Source of the DNA: Phymatolithon calcareum
Lineage: Eukaryota; Rhodophyta; Florideophyceae; Hapalidiales
DNA length: 64,000 nt
Assembly (NCBI GenBank): GCA_977006965.1
Contig: OZ345359.1
Location: forward strand, 2,356,001-2,420,000
Reading direction: 5' to 3'
This document shows positions 40,500 to 50,599 of the stretch, in pieces. Numbering within the stretch: position 1 is the first letter of the stretch; every line of letters starts with the position of its first letter. Position numbers and translations under genes: made by a program. The notes under the pieces are model-generated. The model did no database searches, was not told the origin of the DNA, and worked only from the letters and a program-made list of their open reading frames with translations.

Positions 40500-40950
40500 C
40501 CCAAAACTTCAGAAGACGTGTTGGAAGCTTTTCAAAAATTCAATATTTCGTTCTCCCAGCCGGCAAGTTTACTACTGCGCCGTCTCAAGCAGACCATCCT
40601 TGATGAGTGGACAATGCTATAGCAAATGCAAAATGAAGAACTCAGCGAAATGGACAAAATTTACTGCTTGTTTCGACGGTGGTGGAGAAACGTGGGCGTC
40701 AATACCTAAATTTTCGTAATTTTTAGACTGAGCTCGATGGCGCCTCATGACCTCGTGGGAGACGCGCCGGTTGTCTTAAACGATCGGATAGTGAAAAGGA
40801 CCAAATCATTTGAAAGGCCTTCAGCTATTCTAGCTATCATCAATCTCCGACGCGTTCATAGTGGCCACCAGTTCCGACATGTAAAAGTCTTCTCTGTATA
40901 GACCAAAAACAGGCATTACCATTCTCTTCGGCGTCACATTCATCTCCGAA
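40500..40950. other. intergenic, nothing recognised
   Basis: AT-rich flank of the LINE remnant and the presumed promoter of the hydrolase gene; no motif identified. Confidence 0.4.
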
Positions 40951-42036
40951 ATGGAGCCCGAATTCCCCAATCGATCAATCGCAACTTTCGCGACAGCAGT
41001 GGCCGGGCAAATTCGACCGGGCTACTGGTGCCGCACAGCTGCGAGCGCGACGGCGGCGGACAACGTGACTGAGCATATCCGCTTCATACAACCATCCACA
41101 AGGACGCCGACAACGCTAAACTCACTTGCAGACGCCGACTCGCGCTTCACGACAATTGACGGCTTGACCGTCCACCACAAGGCGTGGGCCGGGGATAGTC
41201 ACCGACCGAATCTCGTTTGCATCCACGGGTTCGGCGCCTCGCTCTTCAGTTTTGAAAATGTCGCACCCCATCTTATGCGGCTCGGTCCTGTCAGCGCGTT
41301 CGATATCACAGGATTCGGACTGACAGAACGACCGCGGCTTCGTCAACTATGGCGCTACTCTCCACTGTTTGCCGCAAGAGTCGCAACTGTGCTTCCACCG
41401 GGGGCACGAACTGCCGGCCGGGTGCTAATCGCGCACAGTATGGGGGCATTGGCGGCAACAGAAGCGGCACGAGGAGAAGGCAGCAACGTGCGTGCGCTCA
41501 TTCTCATTGCACCAGCGATTACTCGTGCTTGGGGTGGGCCAGCGGTGCGGAGTGCGGGTTTGGTTTTTGCAGTAATATGCCTTCTCGTGACCGTAATACT
41601 AGACCCGGTTATTTGCATTCTTCTCCGCGTTGTGGTCAGCAAACAGGGATTTTGGGAGAGCGGGCTTGCTGCAGCACGAGCAGGAGGTGCATCCGCGACA
41701 AGCGCGATAGTTCGGGGTTATCGGCGTCCGCTTCGTGCACCAGGCTGGGAACGAGGCATTCTCAACTTCGTCCGATGCATGTTGTTGTATCGCGCGGCAA
41801 CAGCAGGCAGTGCTGCAAGAGCCCTTGCGCTTATTGCACGTGATACACCCGTCCTTATCGTCCATGGCACAGAAGACCGCCTTGTGCCCGCGTCCAACTC
41901 GAGAACCCTTAAAAAGCTGATACCAGAAATCGAGCTTGTCGAAATGCCAAATGTAGGTCACGTCCCGCACGAGGATAAGCCTGAGGAATTCGCAAGAATC
42001 GTGTCCAGCTTCTTAAACGCACATGGCATCAACTAG
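40951..42036 (+). CDS. alpha/beta-hydrolase fold protein
   Basis: 361 residues, single exon. The fold signatures are complete: oxyanion region HGFGASLFSF (residues 93-102), nucleophile elbow AHSMGA with Ser163, acid Asp309 in HGTEDRLVP, and base His337 in NVGHVP. The family includes esterases, lipases, dehalogenases and epoxide hydrolases; the substrate cannot be read from sequence. A hydrophobic stretch at about 203-230 in the cap region may bind lipid or a membrane. The first 45 residues are Ala/Thr/Arg-rich and could be an organelle targeting peptide. It converges on the topoisomerase gene with only 87 bp between stop codons, so the 3' ends probably overlap in transcripts. Confidence 0.85.
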   Translation: MEPEFPNRSIATFATAVAGQIRPGYWCRTAASATAADNVTEHIRFIQPSTRTPTTLNSLADADSRFTTIDGLTVHHKAWAGDSHRPNLVCIHGFGASLFSFENVAPHLMRLGPVSAFDITGFGLTERPRLRQLWRYSPLFAARVATVLPPGARTAGRVLIAHSMGALAATEAARGEGSNVRALILIAPAITRAWGGPAVRSAGLVFAVICLLVTVILDPVICILLRVVVSKQGFWESGLAAARAGGASATSAIVRGYRRPLRAPGWERGILNFVRCMLLYRAATAGSAARALALIARDTPVLIVHGTEDRLVPASNSRTLKKLIPEIELVEMPNVGHVPHEDKPEEFARIVSSFLNAHGIN

Positions 42037-42123
42037 AAAGTAGTTGCTTCCGGTGTCGTTGGAAAGGGGTGACATCCTTTGATAGCTTTTGATGACCGTA
42101 TTGTACAGTATGGCTCTTGATGG

Positions 42124-44259
42124 CTAAATCACGCTCTGGGCGCTTTGCAACAAGGCCAGTCGAACAGGAGGTGATGCTGGTTTATCCGAGGAAGGCGCCC
42201 CGTTCAGGCCTCCAGGAAGTTCACATCCGATGAGCTTGGCGGTAGGGCGACGCTCGGCAATAAATACAGTTTCCAGAGTTTTGTGATCGCGTCCGGTAGC
42301 AGCGACATATTCAAGAGCCTGGGCTTTGTCTATTTGCTCGACGTGCTCAATAAGCTTGTGAAGTAGAACATCCTTGGTAACTGTACCAGATTTGACCTGA
42401 TCAGAAACATCCTTTGAGTCGGAATCGGGATCTTTTAGAGTTGAAAAGACTTTGAAAATTGCATCCGCAACGTCCGGAGCATATCGCACGATAGTTTTCT
42501 TTCGCTCGGCAGCATCTTTTTGTGCTGCCCTTCGTACAAGCTTCGTTTTTAGCTGCAGGCAGCATGCTGTAATCGCTCGTTTGACAGCAGCCTTAATTTC
42601 GTCTGAATCATCGCCGATGTATTCTTTCCCTGTCCCTTTGAAAGGGATACGAGTCGACACAATGCTGCAAATTACTCCAATGCAATCCGTTTGTGTGGAT
42701 ATCTTATAGCTGGACCAACGAATATCCTCTCTGACAGTTTTCGTCACAACATCATTTCCCGCCTCGAACAACAGCGGAATACGATTCGCAAACCGAAACA
42801 CATTAATACCAGGCTTCATTCCTGTGCACCCCAGCGCAACCCCACATTCCACTATGAACGGATGACCTTCAAAAACGGCTGCAGCTTCTGCGTGCGTGGC
42901 GACCATTTTCGGTCGCAACTCCTTTGTGATGCCTAATCGCAGGTTGTATTCACCTGCTGGAGAGAGGCAGTCTCCTTTCGGTAGATCGAATCGCGCCTCG
43001 TGGAGCAAAGCGTCAAGTTGTCGAATATGGTTTAGATCAAGGTCTCGGACATGCATACTCGTGGAAAACTTTGGTCCGAGCTCCTTGATAAGGCGAGCTG
43101 CCAGAACGCGTGGGATACAAACAAATTGCGATGTGAGAAAATGCACGAGACTCGTCGTCGGCTTAACCTCGGCCACGAGCTGCTTCAGCAGCAATTGGTT
43201 TACGCTAGACGGATGGTGTTTAACCTCCTTGGCAGGGGCCGGCATTTGGTCAGTGCGACGTGAGAAAATTAGGTCAAAATCGCGCGAGTCGCCATTTTCC
43301 GCCCCAGCATCAAAGTTGAGGCGAAATTGAGCGTACGGGGTGATGACCGCCATTTGGCGCATATACAGCAAAATCTTGGCGCGATACGTCTTCCAGTTGC
43401 CCGCGATGGTAACAGACACTTCAGTTCCGTTCCATTTCTCCGTATTTTTCCTCCGAATGTGCTTGATAGTGTTGGGAATATTTTTCGCGATATCGATATC
43501 CAGCACACACTCAGTGATATCATTCCCTCGCTTTGCCGTAATCACATGCACTGGCAAACCCGTGCTCATCTTCGACCAAATGAGCGCCATCTTCGACCCC
43601 AGGCCAAACTTTCCTCGACTTTGACGAACACAATATTTAGTTCCCGCCAGTACACGGCCCATCATGTTGGGCACGTCATCGTGTGCCATGCCGGTACCGT
43701 TATCGCGGACGGTAATGCAAAACATCTCCGTCCCACCAGTTTTCTCCCTTTTCGTGGACTGTGATCCTGTCGGTTGCTGCGATCCCCCGGGCTGTTGTGA
43801 CTGCAACTGTGACGCAGGCCCCTGCGATACATCTATATTGTCGCTGGACGAGGCGGCCTTGGCGCGCTTTTTCGCCTCGCGTTTCTCGCGGGCTTCGCGG
43901 GACTTGCGCTCCTTAGCAGACTCAACGTCCTTATAAAGAGACTCGTCGACTCTGGAACGGTTGTCGGCGCCAACAAGTTTGCGAAAGTTAGCGGTCGAGA
44001 TACGGCGAACGGTGACAGCAATCTCGGGGAGCGTTGGAAGAGCTTCAGCAGCATCGAGTGCATTCTCGACCAACTCTCGAACAGTAGTATACAGCGATTT
44101 TCCCGGGTTATCGAAGCCGGCAATGTTCTTGTTCTCCGCGAAGAACTCGGCAGGTGACTTGAACTTTAGCTTTGTATCGGAATTAGTTTTCGCACGCTTC
44201 GCCGGGCCGCGAGCCGCTGGCGCACTTCGCTTCGTGCCTGCTGCGGTCATTGTTCGCAA
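42124..44259 (-). CDS. TOP6B: DNA topoisomerase VI subunit B
   Basis: 711 residues. The GHKL ATPase fold is clear: RELVENALDAAE (Glu65, Asn66), DNGTGM (about 186-191) and GKFGLGSK (216-223). The body then follows the Top6B plan, with H2TH and transducer regions. Together with subunit A it passes one duplex through another, ATP-dependently; in plants and red algae it is linked to endoreduplication and cell size. Residues 110-175 form a charged, Gln/Ser-rich insertion between ATPase motifs. A basic N terminus (KRSAPAARGPAKRAK) suits nuclear import. No subunit A gene is in the window. Single exon. Confidence 0.92.
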   Translation of the reverse strand: MRTMTAAGTKRSAPAARGPAKRAKTNSDTKLKFKSPAEFFAENKNIAGFDNPGKSLYTTVRELVENALDAAEALPTLPEIAVTVRRISTANFRKLVGADNRSRVDESLYKDVESAKERKSREAREKREAKKRAKAASSSDNIDVSQGPASQLQSQQPGGSQQPTGSQSTKREKTGGTEMFCITVRDNGTGMAHDDVPNMMGRVLAGTKYCVRQSRGKFGLGSKMALIWSKMSTGLPVHVITAKRGNDITECVLDIDIAKNIPNTIKHIRRKNTEKWNGTEVSVTIAGNWKTYRAKILLYMRQMAVITPYAQFRLNFDAGAENGDSRDFDLIFSRRTDQMPAPAKEVKHHPSSVNQLLLKQLVAEVKPTTSLVHFLTSQFVCIPRVLAARLIKELGPKFSTSMHVRDLDLNHIRQLDALLHEARFDLPKGDCLSPAGEYNLRLGITKELRPKMVATHAEAAAVFEGHPFIVECGVALGCTGMKPGINVFRFANRIPLLFEAGNDVVTKTVREDIRWSSYKISTQTDCIGVICSIVSTRIPFKGTGKEYIGDDSDEIKAAVKRAITACCLQLKTKLVRRAAQKDAAERKKTIVRYAPDVADAIFKVFSTLKDPDSDSKDVSDQVKSGTVTKDVLLHKLIEHVEQIDKAQALEYVAATGRDHKTLETVFIAERRPTAKLIGCELPGGLNGAPSSDKPASPPVRLALLQSAQSVI

Positions 44260-45335
44260 TGAACGTCTTCTGCTCGCCTGAGGGCCCGTTCACAGTACTG
44301 GCGGTTCCCGCTGGTGTTTACCATTCGTGGGATGCAAAGAATTGTCGGACTAAGATCTGGCTCTCCCGCCAAAAGGTAGGCCAGCGTTGTAAGTTACGTA
44401 ACAGATTTCCAAAAATATATAATTATGATATCGTAATTGTAATTATTTCACTGTCTCGCTGTGAATTGAAGTTGATGCTCTTGCAGTGATGGGAAACATA
44501 CTTTTCTTTGTTCTCTGTAACCCTTGCCTTAAGCCGTTTCCCCACCGCCTAAGATGCATTTTGCGTAACTCGTTATTCTTTCTCTGAAGTGGAGGATGGA
44601 GCGCCTCTTGACACCGATATTCTCCATGACGAGAAGAATTTCATTTATTCATTCATTTTGCCTTTTCCCCTAATGGGGCTATGTAACACCCTCTCTGCTC
44701 TCACGCGGCTAAAGCCGGTCAACGGTCTTCAACATTGTTGGGTATGAGATATCAAGCCGGTTTCCTGAAGGGTATCAAAACAATGCATATCAGTTCCCCC
44801 GGGCGACCCTGGAATGGGCGCCCACTCGCGCACCGTATCTACACTGTATCAGCAGTGGTCGGTGCTCCTCCAATGGACACATAAGCGGATACCTTCCGTT
44901 GTCTCACGCACCGTACCTACACTGTATCAGCAGTGGCCGGTGCTCCCCTATGGACACATAAGCGGATACCTTCCGCTGTCTCACTTTGCTAACACAAGGG
45001 ACGCCTTTGCGAAGACCTTTCGCTATCTCCACAAGGCAGCCGAATGGACGCCGATGCAAGCTGCGCTTGCTGTCCCCCGTAGCGCTGACGGTCGTCTGCG
45101 CCACGACTACCGGTCGGGTGCTATACCTCTCGCTGCTTCGGTAATCCCTGTTTAAATACATTCATCATCTACACTGCCTTTCATTTGCTTCTCTAGATAT
45201 ACGGTAATAAAGGCAGCACCGCCGGAAAGAAAAAGAACAAGCCGCGCGGTGAACTCGCCTCTCATCTTTGCCTAGCTAACGCTGCACTCGATTCCATCTA
45301 TCTCTCTCTGGACCGCCGTGAGGCGTTACAGCTAG
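44260..45335. other. intergenic with tandem repeat
   Basis: The promoter side of TOP6B, then repeat-derived DNA including a 78-bp tandem duplication. No gene supported. Confidence 0.45.
44825..44980. repeat. 78-bp tandem duplication
   Basis: Two adjacent copies, starting CTCGCGCACCGTATCTACAC at 44825 and CTCACGCACCGTACCTACAC at 44903, differing at a handful of positions and one base in length. A third copy begins but does not continue. Confidence 0.9.
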
Positions 45336-45339
45336 CAGC

Positions 45340-45450
45340 GATTCGAGGGTCTAAGTTTCTTCCTTTCTATCCTATCGTTAGCGATTTTGACTGCGGCTTT
45401 CATGTCTCGTCCAGGCACGTCACTAAAGAGTGATTCTGACGTTGTTCTGA
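45340..45450 (-). pseudogene. LINE ORF tail, family of 47018-47511
   Basis: Minus-strand SESLFSDVPGRD, about 10 residues, then ERKKLRPSNRC and a stop. The same ending occurs at about 47125-47240 (PESLFSDVPHRN, then EWRKLRPSKRC and a stop). Both are 3' coding ends of one non-LTR family. Confidence 0.65.
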
Positions 45451-45609
45451 CCGAGAAGAAGTTATACATTGCACTCTACAATATTGTCTTTCTGGATCAC
45501 AAATGTCAATCTTGGCCTACACGAATAATGTAGCAACCGATGAGTAAAGACTAGGGAACCATGGCAGTCTTCACCTATAGAAACATCTACAGCTAATCGC
45601 TTCCCCTAT

Positions 45610-46731
45610 TCATTCCTGGATAATGTGTTGTTGCTTAGGCTCCTTTTTCGGAATCGCATCCTCTATCTTCGCAATTGGTTTCCCCAATCTGAAAAAGCCA
45701 ATGATGCAATATCCGTACCTTGGATGATAGATTCCGAGCAGACTCAAAATCATGTCGTCTCCCTTAAACTGTCCACAGTGAACCTCAAAAACAATACGGC
45801 CAGCCTGCATCAAACTTGCCACCTCCACAAGGTGTTCTCGACCCTGCGAATCGTTCAAGCCCGCAACAGCAAGACGAACAGTCCATTGCTGATTCTCTGC
45901 CTGCATCAATTGCATCAGATTAGAGTCGCGAAAGATATTGCTTTCAGAGCAATACAATACTGCCGGCCAGGTCGACGTTCCTAATATACCGACATTGTGA
46001 CTCGCCGGTGACTGAAGCGCAATGCACATCACATCAACGTTTTTCTCTGGAATCCGAATCCGCAATTCCCCTGTCCACACCCCTCCACCAGAGTTGAGCT
46101 GCACCGGCATGATAAGACCTCCATTTCTACCGCGGAAAAGGCCCACATTACGGCTTGTGAAAAACTCCGACGTCGGTCGGAATACTCCGACCAACTCTTG
46201 CAGTACACCTCGCTTCAAGCCCCACAGATACAAGCTCCCCTGAGCGTCAAAGCAGTTCTTGCACTCGATCTCGAGACCGAGTCCTCGTTGCGCCATTACT
46301 GCCAAGAGATGATCAAAGGTTGGATGCTGTATGTTCGCTCCGCTGGCGTCGACCGGTGCAAAACGGACGTACCATTGTGCTGTGCGGTCCATCATTTGGG
46401 CGAACATTGTGGATGTGTCACGAAGTTGTGAAGTATCCAGCAACAGCTTGGGCGGCCATGCACTGGTATTCATACCTTCGGAGAGAACCGGTACATGGCA
46501 ACGGACTGCATTACAATTCACTGCGATATCATCGAGCTCCCAAAGAATATGAATGGTGCCGGACCAAACAACCTTTGGGCTGTCGTCGTTATCATGTTCT
46601 CCGTTTGCATCTGAGAGAGGATTGTTCTGACTGCTATAACTCTCCGTCATTTGTCGGTGCAGATTTGCCGAGCTTCTCCTTTCCTGTTTTTTCGAAAGGA
46701 TGGTTGGGACAGTGGCATAGATCCTCTGCAT
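45610..46731 (-). CDS. protein with two Med25/PTOV-like repeats
   Basis: 373 residues made of two diverged copies of one domain, about 53-184 and 216-347. Each begins VW-(S/T)-G-x-(L/I), has a WP-x-x-L strand (W92, W255), a run of L/M residues, then a hydrophobic strand and an M-x-x-G/R turn, and ends with strands closing (L)-x-GVF/IIGFF. This plan resembles the PTOV (activator-interacting) domain of Mediator subunit MED25 and the tandem domains of PTOV1. If correct, the protein would bind transcriptional activators. Overall identity is low, so another SPOC-like beta-barrel family is possible. The first 50 residues are disordered. Met28 is an alternative start. Confidence 0.5.
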   Translation of the reverse strand: MQRIYATVPTILSKKQERRSSANLHRQMTESYSSQNNPLSDANGEHDNDDSPKVVWSGTIHILWELDDIAVNCNAVRCHVPVLSEGMNTSAWPPKLLLDTSQLRDTSTMFAQMMDRTAQWYVRFAPVDASGANIQHPTFDHLLAVMAQRGLGLEIECKNCFDAQGSLYLWGLKRGVLQELVGVFRPTSEFFTSRNVGLFRGRNGGLIMPVQLNSGGGVWTGELRIRIPEKNVDVMCIALQSPASHNVGILGTSTWPAVLYCSESNIFRDSNLMQLMQAENQQWTVRLAVAGLNDSQGREHLVEVASLMQAGRIVFEVHCGQFKGDDMILSLLGIYHPRYGYCIIGFFRLGKPIAKIEDAIPKKEPKQQHIIQE

Positions 46732-47017
46732 TTATGGGACCCAGTTTAAGCGAAATATCTGAGATCAATACAGTGACACCAGATTGCAAATTTCGTGTTT
46801 CCTAAACCCTTCATTGTATCAAGAGGCGCCACCAGGCATATCTCTCTTTCGTTCCAATAGATTTGCTTGCCCTTCGTACAGAACACGTAGTGCAGAATGT
46901 TACTTTCGTGTTCCGTTTCTTTTACTTCGTTTTGAAGATAACACGAAGTTATTGCAAAACAGAAGAAAGATGTTTTCATGTGAAACTGTGAAAAGAACTT
47001 TCAAAAAGAAGTGAAAA

Positions 47018-47511
47018 TCACAGCGTCTTCACGGCGTCATGATGATATCGAATAGTGAATGAGACTGCCACTCTTTCGATTTCGACATTCATTGCATTGT
47101 ATTGTATTCTGCATTTCCTCCAAGTGAAGTTAGCAGCGCTTCGAAGGTCTAAGTTTTCTCCACTCTGTTTTATCCTGTGCGATGTTAAGACCCATTTGTA
47201 CGTTTCGGTGGGGCACGTCGCTGAAGAGTGACTCTGGGGTTGGTTACCAAACTGCAGTAACACTTGATGTACCATGCGGTGCTCTTCCACGTGAAGTATG
47301 TGTCCAAGCCAATTCCATGGTTGAGCTCTGGCGCGCATGACGACGTTCCGAACGCTCGAGCGCATTCCCTTCTACCTGCACTTTCCGCTCGACATTCGTA
47401 TGTTCTCACAACCAAGACCATCTCGTCGTGGTAGCGGCGACGTCCTGCGCTATGGTGCGCCCTGCTGAACCACAGTGCGCCCATTTCTCGTATGAGATGC
47501 ATTTGAGGCAT
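47018..47511 (-). pseudogene. LINE reverse transcriptase C-terminal remnant
   Basis: Minus strand, two frames: RARAQPWNWLGHILHVEEHR, then VHQVLLQFG, matches the R-x-x-x-x-WLGH-(V/I)-L-R motif after the RT domain of many LINEs, followed by the PESLFSDVP and KLRPSKRC tail. The upstream part (47511-47340) is in another frame. Truncated and dead. Confidence 0.65.
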
Positions 47512-47544
47512 AGTCTACATATTACATTCTCATGCTCTACTAGC

Positions 47545-49786
47545 CTTGCCGAATCGTCGGAAGTCTGTTGGGCTTTTTAAAAAACATTTGTTTTTAAAAA
47601 AATGCTTTTCGGGGAAAAAACACAACAAGAACGGGGTGTCAAGGAAATGTGCACATTTCGAATGCTTTTTGTGTTTCGTATTTGAATTGCAGTCACCTTC
47701 GCATTCTTCCTATTCGTACAATTACATCAGTTTTCCAGGCGTGCCATGCTCAGCTAGTCCGCGTTGGTTTCTCGATCAGAGTGACGAGGAGAGTGATGCC
47801 CTCGAAGGCGGAATGGATAGGGTCGTCGCTGCGAAAGCGGAAGGAAACAGCAAGATGCGTTTCGGCTGTTATGTAAGTTTGGTACAGAGCTGTCGGGAGA
47901 AAAACTGAGAGCACTTGGCAGTGATGATGGTGTACGGTGAGCTGGTGGGCACTCACATCGCGGTCATGTCGTGAGGCTGCTGCTTTAGATTCGCCCAACA
48001 ATTGTGAGACCGCGGTCATTTTCTCATTCGCTTATTCCTGACTTGAGAGTGCTCTAGCACGACATATACATATTGCATTGCCAAGACAAATTTTTCGTTT
48101 CATTTTCAAAGGGCGGCTGGCCTCACATCGGCGTCATGTGCCGTCGATGTGAGACACACCCCCTGCTGTGGACAGTCGGGGTTTGTCTCACACAAGCAGC
48201 CTTTCATCTTTCTTTCGTGAAGTGGATGCACTCTGTTCGGTTATCGCTTTTCATGATGATTGCGATTCGCTCTGGCACGAAGAACCTCGACGCCCAAGAG
48301 CTGCCAGGCACCGGTATTGCCGTCGAGACGTTTGCATTTGATCCGTGTTTAAAAGGATGGATTTATGAAAAAGTAAGAAAATCCATTGAAGTTGGTTTTC
48401 GCGAGCATCATCCGAAGGTGTGTGAGCTTGGACTGAACATGCGTGGCTGTGGCGCAGACGGCTCGTATTTCTGCGAGGAGAACAGGAATGTCTGGCAGTT
48501 TGGAGAATTTGAGTATGGGGATATTTGATGATTTTATTTTTGAGAACTTGAGTATGCGTCTTGTTTGTCTGGATTGGGTTGGATTTCTGCTTAATTGAAG
48601 CTCCCTTTGTCAATTATCATTGCATCTGAGAGACATTTCGTTGCGCTACAATCCTTCGCTTACGTTCTCATTTAAGTAGTTGATTTCGGACATTTTCTTT
48701 GGACAGTAGCAACTGCGATTTCTAGTATCTCTTTTTGAATATCGGAAAGTCTTTGTTTGGGCATTAAGTTTGAAGTATCCTTGAGGGCTTCATCTAGTTT
48801 GGAATCTTCGCTTCTTGCTTGCTCTTGCCAGGAGTATGGGAAGCGGTGAAATAACCAGTGCGTGCAAAGACGCCTGTGCTTTGCTTTTTTGAGTGTGAGA
48901 AATGGTGGTAGCTCGTTCTTGAAGGGCTGAGGAGGGCGCCGACCCTCCCGTCCAGCTGCTTTAAGAAGAAGACATCTTGTTTGTCTGGAGATGTCTTCTT
49001 TTCAAACAAACTGGACGATTTTCCTTGGATCGATTCTGGCCGAGCGATTCAACTCGTCTATGACCTTATCATGATTCAGTAAGTGAATCTTGCAGACATG
49101 GGAACAGGGGGACGGTATGGTTTTGATGGCGAATGACGTGGACAAGAAACGTGCAGTAAGCAACCGTTGATGTTAAACCAGGAAGTAAAATTTGGCAGAT
49201 ATTGCAAAACAGTAACGGAAGCGTAAAAGCGAAAATATTTTTAAGCTAAACGTGACAATCCCCAGGATGTTGAAAGTCCTACTAAAGAGGCACAAAAGGC
49301 TTCCTTTTCGAACGATCTGTCCAAAATAACACAAAAACAAAAAGTGCAGTAGTTGTAGCTATGTCGTACCTCGGTCTCAGTCGCGAGGAATGGAGAAGAA
49401 AAAATAATCCTTCTGCGTTTCCGTCGAGAGGGAACATTCCCCATTTTTACTCAAGCACATGAATCATAGAACTCCTCTTAGCACTTTGGCTTTTTCACCT
49501 GTTTTCGTTTTCTTCGCAGTGTAAACGGCAAACTGAAACATCCGCTCTTGACTGATCGTTTTAAGAAACATCAGCCCTGTTTCACGAGCAACGATTATCA
49601 GATCAAAAAGAAGCGAGACTGCCGCGCCAGTCGTGGGGCGCAACGACAAGACTGTGAGGAGCAATCTTTAACACGGATACTAAAATTCCATTCCATAGTA
49701 ACACGCGTAATTGCTCACATCTTCCACGCCCCTCTGTCTTGCCGAAAATATAATCCAGGTAGGGACATTCCCCCCGATCCGACAAC
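47545..49786. other. mostly intergenic
   Basis: Apart from the doubtful ORF at 48073 no gene is supported. An 11-bp inverted repeat (AGAAGACATCT and its complement) lies near 48965-49000. Confidence 0.4.
48073..48528 (+). CDS. hypothetical protein, uncertain
   Basis: A 151-residue open frame. The C-terminal half (GTGIAVETFAFDPCLKGWIY then KSIEVGFREHHPKVCELGLN) looks protein-like, whereas the first 60 residues do not. No domain recognised and no copy in the window. Could be the end of a spliced or truncated gene. Confidence 0.25.
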   Translation: MHCQDKFFVSFSKGGWPHIGVMCRRCETHPLLWTVGVCLTQAAFHLSFVKWMHSVRLSLFMMIAIRSGTKNLDAQELPGTGIAVETFAFDPCLKGWIYEKVRKSIEVGFREHHPKVCELGLNMRGCGADGSYFCEENRNVWQFGEFEYGDI

Positions 49787-50599
49787 CTACACAAGGAGCG
49801 GCGTCCTCTCATCATCATCATCATCATCACTGTCCAAGAAGTCGAACATCGGCATATCATCAATGGCATCAACCACCATATCGACTCTCTTCAACACCAT
49901 TTCTTTCATTGGCCCATAAATCGCATATCCAACTCCTGCTACAGCCGCCACAACCGCTGCCACGCCGGCGTTAACAGCCAGCGTGACCCACCACGTCTTG
50001 ACTGGAATAAAATTCAAAACCATTACAGGAAAGGTAAGCGCAATAGGTGCAACGGCCGCAGTGGTACCCGTGAGCGCAATGTCCAATCCCTGTCCCGCAA
50101 ACGACTGCATAACTTCTGAAATCACGTCGAAAATGTCCATTTCAAGAAACTGATGCCCTAGAATATCCTTCGCGTTGTCGATCACTCCTTCCAACGACTC
50201 TTTTCGCCTCTTCACGACATACAATAGCGCACCGCTCGACCCGGCCTGCGCGGAAAAAAGGCCCCAATGGCCTGTGAACGCTGCACCGGCGGCGCATAAT
50301 ATGCCCCAGAGAGATACCGCGACGCAGGCTATCCAGTAGCCTGTGTCCAACAGTGTGTCGGCGAGATGCACGCCGCGTCTCAGCTTCTTTAGCAACTTGA
50401 TTTTCCGACGTGGTACATCGGGGATGAGGGTGCTGCTCTTGGGGAGTGGAGACAGATTTGCACGAAGGGGCGGGACTGCATTCTTGAAGATCGCAGGGGG
50501 ACGGAAAGTTTCCGTCCCGAGAAGTGGCGCAGCTGGCATTTTCGAAGGTAACTTTAAAGAGGAAGTCTGCGTACGCGGACGTCCGCGTATGCAGAACAC
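49787..50599 (-). CDS. small integral membrane protein of unknown function
   Basis: 270 residues with about three membrane segments: 86-108, 172-196 and 203-228. A proline-rich N terminus with a basic RRKIKLLKKLRR stretch comes before the first, and a connecting region with charged helices separates the first and second. The C terminus is an aspartate run followed by ERTPLLV, an acidic-dileucine-like pattern of the kind used for sorting to endosomal or vacuolar membranes. The Asp run is encoded by a GAT repeat (plus strand CATCATCAT...). The ATG at 50599 or the one 20 codons later (MPAAPLLG) could be the start. The family is unknown to me. Confidence 0.65.
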   Translation of the reverse strand: MFCIRGRPRTQTSSLKLPSKMPAAPLLGTETFRPPAIFKNAVPPLRANLSPLPKSSTLIPDVPRRKIKLLKKLRRGVHLADTLLDTGYWIACVAVSLWGILCAAGAAFTGHWGLFSAQAGSSGALLYVVKRRKESLEGVIDNAKDILGHQFLEMDIFDVISEVMQSFAGQGLDIALTGTTAAVAPIALTFPVMVLNFIPVKTWWVTLAVNAGVAAVVAAVAGVGYAIYGPMKEMVLKRVDMVVDAIDDMPMFDFLDSDDDDDDERTPLLV

